A stretch of DNA of 64,000 bases from assembly GCF_012516435.1 (NCBI RefSeq), contig NZ_CP051216.1, forward strand, positions 1,738,001-1,802,000. The letters run 5' to 3'. Shown piece after piece: positions 60,776 to 64,000 of this stretch. Source of the DNA: Pseudodesulfovibrio sp. zrk46. GTDB taxonomy: Bacteria; Desulfobacterota; Desulfovibrionia; Desulfovibrionales; Desulfovibrionaceae. Made by a program: the position numbers and the translations under genes. The notes beneath the pieces are model-generated. The model was not told where the DNA came from and made no database searches. It was given only the letters and a program-made list of their open reading frames with translations. Positions within the stretch are counted from its first letter, which is position 1. Each line of letters opens with the position of its first letter.

Positions 60776-60873
60776 AAACGAACACTATTTATCAAACTTT
60801 ATCTAAAACGAGTGACGTTTCGAGGAAGAAGTTTGTCTTATTATCCAATCATCCCCGCGCGGATGAGCCGATA
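60776..60873. other. AT-rich spacer between family-B repeats
   Basis: This region is AT-rich with no reading frame. It ends with CCGCGCGGATGAGCCGAT, equivalent to the end of the spacer at 17946-18098, so both gaps share a B-spacer-B layout. Confidence 0.55.
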
Positions 60874-60989
60874 AAAAGTTTAGGAAAAGGAGGGGATGGG
60901 GGGCTGGGGGAAGGGGAGGAAAGAACCCTTTCCAAAGGGTTTTTCCTCCCCTTCTCCCAGCCGCCGGAGGCAGCCGCAAAGCGGCAAAA
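60874..60989 (-). repeat. Family-B terminator repeat without insert
   Basis: The stem CTGGGGGAAGGGGAGG... pairs with ...CCTCCCCTTCTCCCAG (60903-60960) with an AACCCTTT/AAAGGG tip. CCTAAACTTTTTAT follows on the minus strand. It is nearly identical to 52998-53158 apart from the insert there. Confidence 0.78.
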
Positions 60990-60991
60990 GA

Positions 60992-61029
60992 AATCCGCCC
61001 TGACCGACGAAAGTCGGACAGGGCGGATT
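60992..61029 (-). terminator. Acyl-CoA synthetase terminator
   Basis: AATCCGCCCTG pairs with CAGGGCGGATT around CCGACGAAAGTCGGA, itself a small CCGAC/GTCGG hairpin. TTCTTTTG follows on the minus strand. Confidence 0.85.
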
Positions 61030-61051
61030 CATTATTTGCAACTATACTACG

Positions 61052-62689
61052 CTAAGCGGAGTACTTCTTGAGATCGGCTTCGCGGATTTCCTTGCGCTTG
61101 ATCTTGCCGGAGATGGTCTTGGGCAGATCGGTGACGTACTCGATGATACGGGGATACTTGTACGGCGCGGTCAGGTTCTTGACGAAATCCTGGAGCGTTT
61201 TGGTGAGCTCGTCGTTGCCTTCGTAACCGGGTGCGAGCACCACGGTGGCCTTGACGAGCTGGCCGCGAACATCGTCGGGCACGCCGGTAACAGCGGCTTC
61301 GACAATGGCATCGTGGGCCACGAGGGCGGATTCGACCTCAAAGGGTCCGATGCGGTAACCGGAACTCTTGATCAGATCGTCGGTGCGACCCATGAACCAG
61401 AGATAGCCGTCTTCGTCAGCCCAGGCTTTGTCACCGGTGTGATACCAGCCGTCGAATTTGACGGAGGCAGTCTTTTCCGGCTCGTCCATGTAGGAATCGA
61501 ACAGACCGAGAACGGGCTTGTCGATGCGGATGCAGATTTCGCCTTCTTCACCCTGCGGCACTTCGTTGCCTTCCTCGTCCATGAGCGCGATGTCCCAACC
61601 GGGCATGGGTTTGCCGATGGAACCGGGCTTGGGCTTCATGAACTTGAGGGTGGCCACCTGCAGGGTGGTTTCGGTCTGACCATATCCTTCATAGATGGGC
61701 ATGTTCAGAGCCTTTTCCCAGGCGTGGAAGACCGAATCGTTCAGGAGTTCGCCAGCAGTGGTGCAGTGGCGCAGAGAAGAGAGATCGTATTCGGAGAGGT
61801 CTTCGCGCACGAGGAAACGGTAGACGGTGGGCGGCGCACAGAAGGTGGTCAGCTTGTTGTCGGCCATGATCTGGAGGAGATTGGCGGCACTGAATGCACC
61901 ACGGAAATCCCAGACAAAGACGACGGCACCAGCCATCCACTGGCCATAGAATTTGCCCCATACGGACTTGCCCCAACCGGTGTCGGAGAGCGTCAGGTGG
62001 ACGTCGCCGTCCTCCAGATCGTGCCAGATGGCGCCGGTGGTGTAGTGACTGTAAGGGTAGTTGTGGTTGTGCAGCACCATCTTGGGCAGACCGGTGGTGC
62101 CGGAGGAGAAGAAGATCACCATGGGGTCGTCGCCACCGGGAGAATCGGCAGTGCGAGGACATTCGACGTCGCCCGAGGCAAGGAGCTCCCTGTAGTCGAG
62201 CCAGCCGTCCTTGAGCAGACCGTCTACCTGCACGAGCAGGTTCAGGCCGGGACATTCCGGTTTGGCCTCGTCCACGCGGTCGCAGATGGTGTCTTCGCAG
62301 ATGATGGCGGAGACGTTGGCGTAGTTGACGCGCTGGGAGATATCTTTCTTGGTCAGCAGGGAAGGAGACGGGATCGGGATGGCGCCGATGCGGTGCATGG
62401 CGAGCATGACGGTCCAGTATTCCACGCGGCGATAGAGCACCAGCATGACGCGGTCGCCCTTTTTTACGCCCTTTTCCATGAGGGAATTGGCGAGCTGTGC
62501 GGACTCTTCCTGGAAGAATTTGAAGTCGAATTCGCGGCGTTTGCCTTCATCGTCAACATGGATCAGCGCAGTCTTTGCGGGGTCCATTTTGTCCAGAACA
62601 TCGTAGGCGAAGTTGAAATTCTCGGGTGCTTCGAGTTTATAGTTTGCGCAGAAGTCCGCGAAGTCTTCGTAAGTTCCTTTGGTAAACAT
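61052..62689 (-). CDS. AMP-forming acyl-CoA synthetase
   Basis: The 545-residue product belongs to the ANL superfamily and activates a carboxylic acid with ATP and CoA. Core motifs are FFSSGTTGLPKMVLHNHN (P-loop), IYEGYGQTE (A5), GWYHTGDKAW (A7), FMGRTDDLIKSSGYRIGP (A8) and ISGKIKRKEIR with the catalytic lysine. The pattern and length fit medium-chain acyl-CoA synthetases rather than acetyl-CoA synthetase, which is about 650 residues. It follows the cupin regulator (62789) on the same strand, which may control it. The true substrate is not fixed by sequence. Confidence 0.9.
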   Translation of the reverse strand: MFTKGTYEDFADFCANYKLEAPENFNFAYDVLDKMDPAKTALIHVDDEGKRREFDFKFFQEESAQLANSLMEKGVKKGDRVMLVLYRRVEYWTVMLAMHRIGAIPIPSPSLLTKKDISQRVNYANVSAIICEDTICDRVDEAKPECPGLNLLVQVDGLLKDGWLDYRELLASGDVECPRTADSPGGDDPMVIFFSSGTTGLPKMVLHNHNYPYSHYTTGAIWHDLEDGDVHLTLSDTGWGKSVWGKFYGQWMAGAVVFVWDFRGAFSAANLLQIMADNKLTTFCAPPTVYRFLVREDLSEYDLSSLRHCTTAGELLNDSVFHAWEKALNMPIYEGYGQTETTLQVATLKFMKPKPGSIGKPMPGWDIALMDEEGNEVPQGEEGEICIRIDKPVLGLFDSYMDEPEKTASVKFDGWYHTGDKAWADEDGYLWFMGRTDDLIKSSGYRIGPFEVESALVAHDAIVEAAVTGVPDDVRGQLVKATVVLAPGYEGNDELTKTLQDFVKNLTAPYKYPRIIEYVTDLPKTISGKIKRKEIREADLKKYSA

Positions 62690-62759
62690 GGTCGGTTTTC
62701 TCCGTAATTCCGTGGTGTTTTTTCGGTTTTCCAGTGTAAAAAATCGTCAAAAACTTTGT

Positions 62760-62786
62760 CCGGGCGGAGCGCCTCACAGCGCCCGG
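62760..62786 (-). terminator. Hairpin after the cupin regulator gene
   Basis: CCGGGCG pairs with CGCCCGG over a GC-rich 13-base loop that can itself fold. AAAGTTTTTGACGATTTTTT follows on the minus strand. It probably gives partial termination before the acyl-CoA synthetase gene. Confidence 0.55.
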
Positions 62787-62788
62787 CC

Positions 62789-63337
62789 CTACAGAATTAC
62801 GTCGAGGAACGTTACTTCTTTGCCGTCCAAACCACGCAGAGCGTGAGGCGTTTCCGAGTTGAAGTAGAGCGAATCGCCTTCTTCAACAATGATGGGTTCG
62901 CCACCCATGCGGACCTCCAAACGGCCCTTGAGTACGTAAATAAATTCCTGTCCGCGGTGGGAAGTTTCCGTCATTTCCTCACCGGATTTGGCTGGAACCG
63001 TGATCAAAAATGGCTCCATCTCGCGGCCCGCGAACTTGTAACCGAGGCTTTTGTAGTCGTAATCCTTGCGACGATCGACAGAAAAACCTTCGTTTTTGCG
63101 CACCAGCGAGTACGATTTCAGGTGCGGTTCGCGACCGGAAATCAGCGTGGTCAGGTCCACGCGACACAGACGGGAAACGTCCAGCATGTATCCCACAGGG
63201 ATCTCGACTTCGCCGGATTCGTATTCCGCCACCTTCTCTTCCGGCAGACCGAGCAGGTCCGCCATCTCCTTGACCGTCCAGCCGATGCCCTCGCGAACAC
63301 CGATCAGACGAGGAGCAATGTCTTTGTACTGTTCCAC
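62789..63337 (-). CDS. XRE-family regulator with C-terminal cupin domain
   Basis: The 182-residue product has an N-terminal helix-turn-helix (IGVREGIGWTVKEMADLLGL, then EEKVAEYESGEVEIPVGYML) and a C-terminal cupin-2 barrel (about 105-180: TETSHRGQEFIYVLKGRLEV, GDSLYFNSETPHALRG). Regulators of this architecture sense a small metabolite through the cupin. It lies between two acyl-CoA ligase genes on the same strand, so it probably regulates acyl-CoA metabolism. GGAGAGAG precedes the ATG. The effector is unknown. Confidence 0.9.
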   Translation of the reverse strand: MEQYKDIAPRLIGVREGIGWTVKEMADLLGLPEEKVAEYESGEVEIPVGYMLDVSRLCRVDLTTLISGREPHLKSYSLVRKNEGFSVDRRKDYDYKSLGYKFAGREMEPFLITVPAKSGEEMTETSHRGQEFIYVLKGRLEVRMGGEPIIVEEGDSLYFNSETPHALRGLDGKEVTFLDVIL

Positions 63338-63360
63338 AATCTCTCTCCTTGTCTATTTGC

Positions 63361-63440
63361 CTCCGGCGGCCCTGCCGGGGGCCTTAAGAACCCTTTGGAA
63401 AGGGTTCTTAAGAATCTCCTAAACTTTTTATAGCGGCGCA
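63361..63440 (+). repeat. Family-B repeat ending in the element-A module
   Basis: The hairpin CTTAAGAACCCTTT / AAAGGGTTCTTAAG spans 63383-63412, followed by CTCCTAAACTTTTTATAGCG and GCGCAGG. The end TATAGCGGCGCA is the same string that opens the 120-bp hairpin elements, so the two repeat families share a module. It is oriented away from the cupin regulator start. Confidence 0.7.
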
Positions 63441-63564
63441 GGTGTATTGTGCGGAAGTCACAAGACCGTATGCGCCGAGGCGGTGTTTTGGGCGTGAATT
63501 CGAGGTGTGACTATGGGGATCGTGCGCCCTAACGCGGCCATCTATTCTTCAATTATCCTTTTGA
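63441..63564. other. Gap between two family-B copies, no gene seen
   Basis: There is no supported reading frame. The stretch should carry the promoter of the cupin regulator gene, but no clear hexamers stand out. Confidence 0.4.
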
Positions 63565-63645
63565 ATTTGTTGGCAGCGAAGCCAAAAAGTTCAGAAAGGA
63601 CGCTTGGGGAAACCTTTTTCAAGAGGTTCCCCCAAGGCTTATTTC
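63565..63645 (-). repeat. Family-B terminator repeat after the truncated acyl-CoA ligase
   Basis: CTTGGGGGAACCTCTT pairs with AAGGTTTCCCCAAG (63603-63637), and CTGAACTTTTTGGCTTCGCT follows on the minus strand. It is placed as the terminator of the gene ending at 63653. Confidence 0.75.
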
Positions 63646-63652
63646 TTCAATT

Positions 63653-64000
63653 CTACGCGTCAGGCCACAGTTCGGCGGCGAGGTCGCGGAGCTTGTATTT
63701 CTGGATTTTGCCCGAAGCGGTCATGGGATATTCCTTGAGGAACGTGACGTATTTCGGGATTTTGTAGTGGGAGATCTGGCCGCGGCAGTAGTCGGTGACA
63801 TCTTCCGGCTGGAGGTCTACGCCTTCCTTGAGGATGATGAATGCGCCGACCTGCTCGCCGAACTTTGCACTGGGAACGCCTGCCACCTGCACGTCGAGGA
63901 CGCCGTCCATGGTGTAAAGGAACTCTTCGATCTCGCGCGGGTAGATGTTCTCACCGCCGCGAATGATCATGTCCTTGAGGCGGCCGGTGATGGTCAGATA
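63653..64000 (-). CDS. Acyl-CoA ligase (ANL family), C-terminal part only
   Basis: The frame is open to the window edge, so 115 codons of the C-terminal domain are visible and the larger N-terminal part is missing. It begins [20 protein letters not shown], the A8 hinge of the ANL superfamily, and ends with [18 protein letters not shown], which contains the catalytic lysine of the A10 motif. [15 protein letters not shown] is typical of fatty-acyl-CoA or long-chain acid ligases. It shares the strand with the cupin regulator and acyl-CoA synthetase that follow. Confidence 0.88.
   Translation of the reverse strand, partial: YLTITGRLKDMIIRGGENIYPREIEEFLYTMDGVLDVQVAGVPSAKFGEQVGAFIILKEGVDLQPEDVTDYCRGQISHYKIPKYVTFLKEYPMTASGKIQKYKLRDLAAELWPDA

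Overview
The window is about 64 kb of core chromosome from a sulfate-reducing bacterium of the Desulfovibrio/Pseudodesulfovibrio group (Desulfobacterota). The main evidence is one uninterrupted dissimilatory sulfate-reduction block: sat, aprBA and qmoABC with the accessory gene qmoD. Other marks of the group are a cytochrome bd oxidase, the glmU-zapB-zapA-6S RNA-rny cluster, and many terminator-like intergenic repeats. I see no tRNA, rRNA, CRISPR array, transposase, integrase or phage gene. Both ends cut a gene: a periplasmic binding protein on the left and an acyl-CoA ligase on the right.

Layout. 1-4.6 kb (minus): a truncated solute-binding sensor protein, a sodium/solute symporter fused to a histidine kinase, its small membrane partner, and an LprI-like secreted protein. 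5-8.8 kb (minus): cydAB and a phosphofructokinase. 9-13.5 kb (plus): two stand-alone solute-binding proteins, then an envelope quality-control pair (htpX, degP) and a methyltransferase. 13.8-21.6 kb (minus): a PpiD-like foldase, aconitase, a small coiled-coil protein overlapping an unusual EPSP-synthase-like fusion, and an EamA transporter. 21.8-32 kb: sat (minus) divergent from aprBA-qmoABCD (plus) across a regulatory region with candidate Rex-type operators. 32.3-38.3 kb: a short-chain dehydrogenase and a complete branched-chain amino acid ABC transporter (livG-K-H-M-F). 39-50.8 kb: a sigma54-promoted small protein, a universal stress protein, hisC-cmk, a SPOR protein, argS, radA, pgi, a sensor kinase, an unknown protein and a LysM lipoprotein. 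51-64 kb: an AraC regulator with an EamA transporter, then on the minus strand tyrS, a YmdB phosphoesterase, cheR, rny, 6S RNA, zapA, a 58-residue ZapB-like gene, glmU, an acyl-CoA synthetase, a cupin regulator and a truncated acyl-CoA ligase.

How the genes work together. Sat activates sulfate to APS, AprAB reduces APS to sulfite, and QmoABC links that step to the menaquinone pool. CydAB provides oxygen defence or respiration from the same quinone pool. HtpX, DegP and PpiD form an envelope protein-folding and quality-control group.

The most unusual feature is not a gene. Five copies of a hairpin element lie just downstream of five unrelated genes (cydB, ppiD, qmoD, the gene at 38965-39423 and the LysM lipoprotein), all in the same orientation relative to the gene. 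Four copies are exactly 120 bp; the fifth has an internal deletion. Stem sequences differ between copies but remain largely paired within each copy, which points to selection on structure. In four of the five cases the stretch between stop codon and terminator is also copied, inverted, on the far side of the terminator, directly against the element. A second family of terminator-type repeats (family B) and a nested insert of about 55 bp (family D) fill most of the remaining long intergenic gaps.
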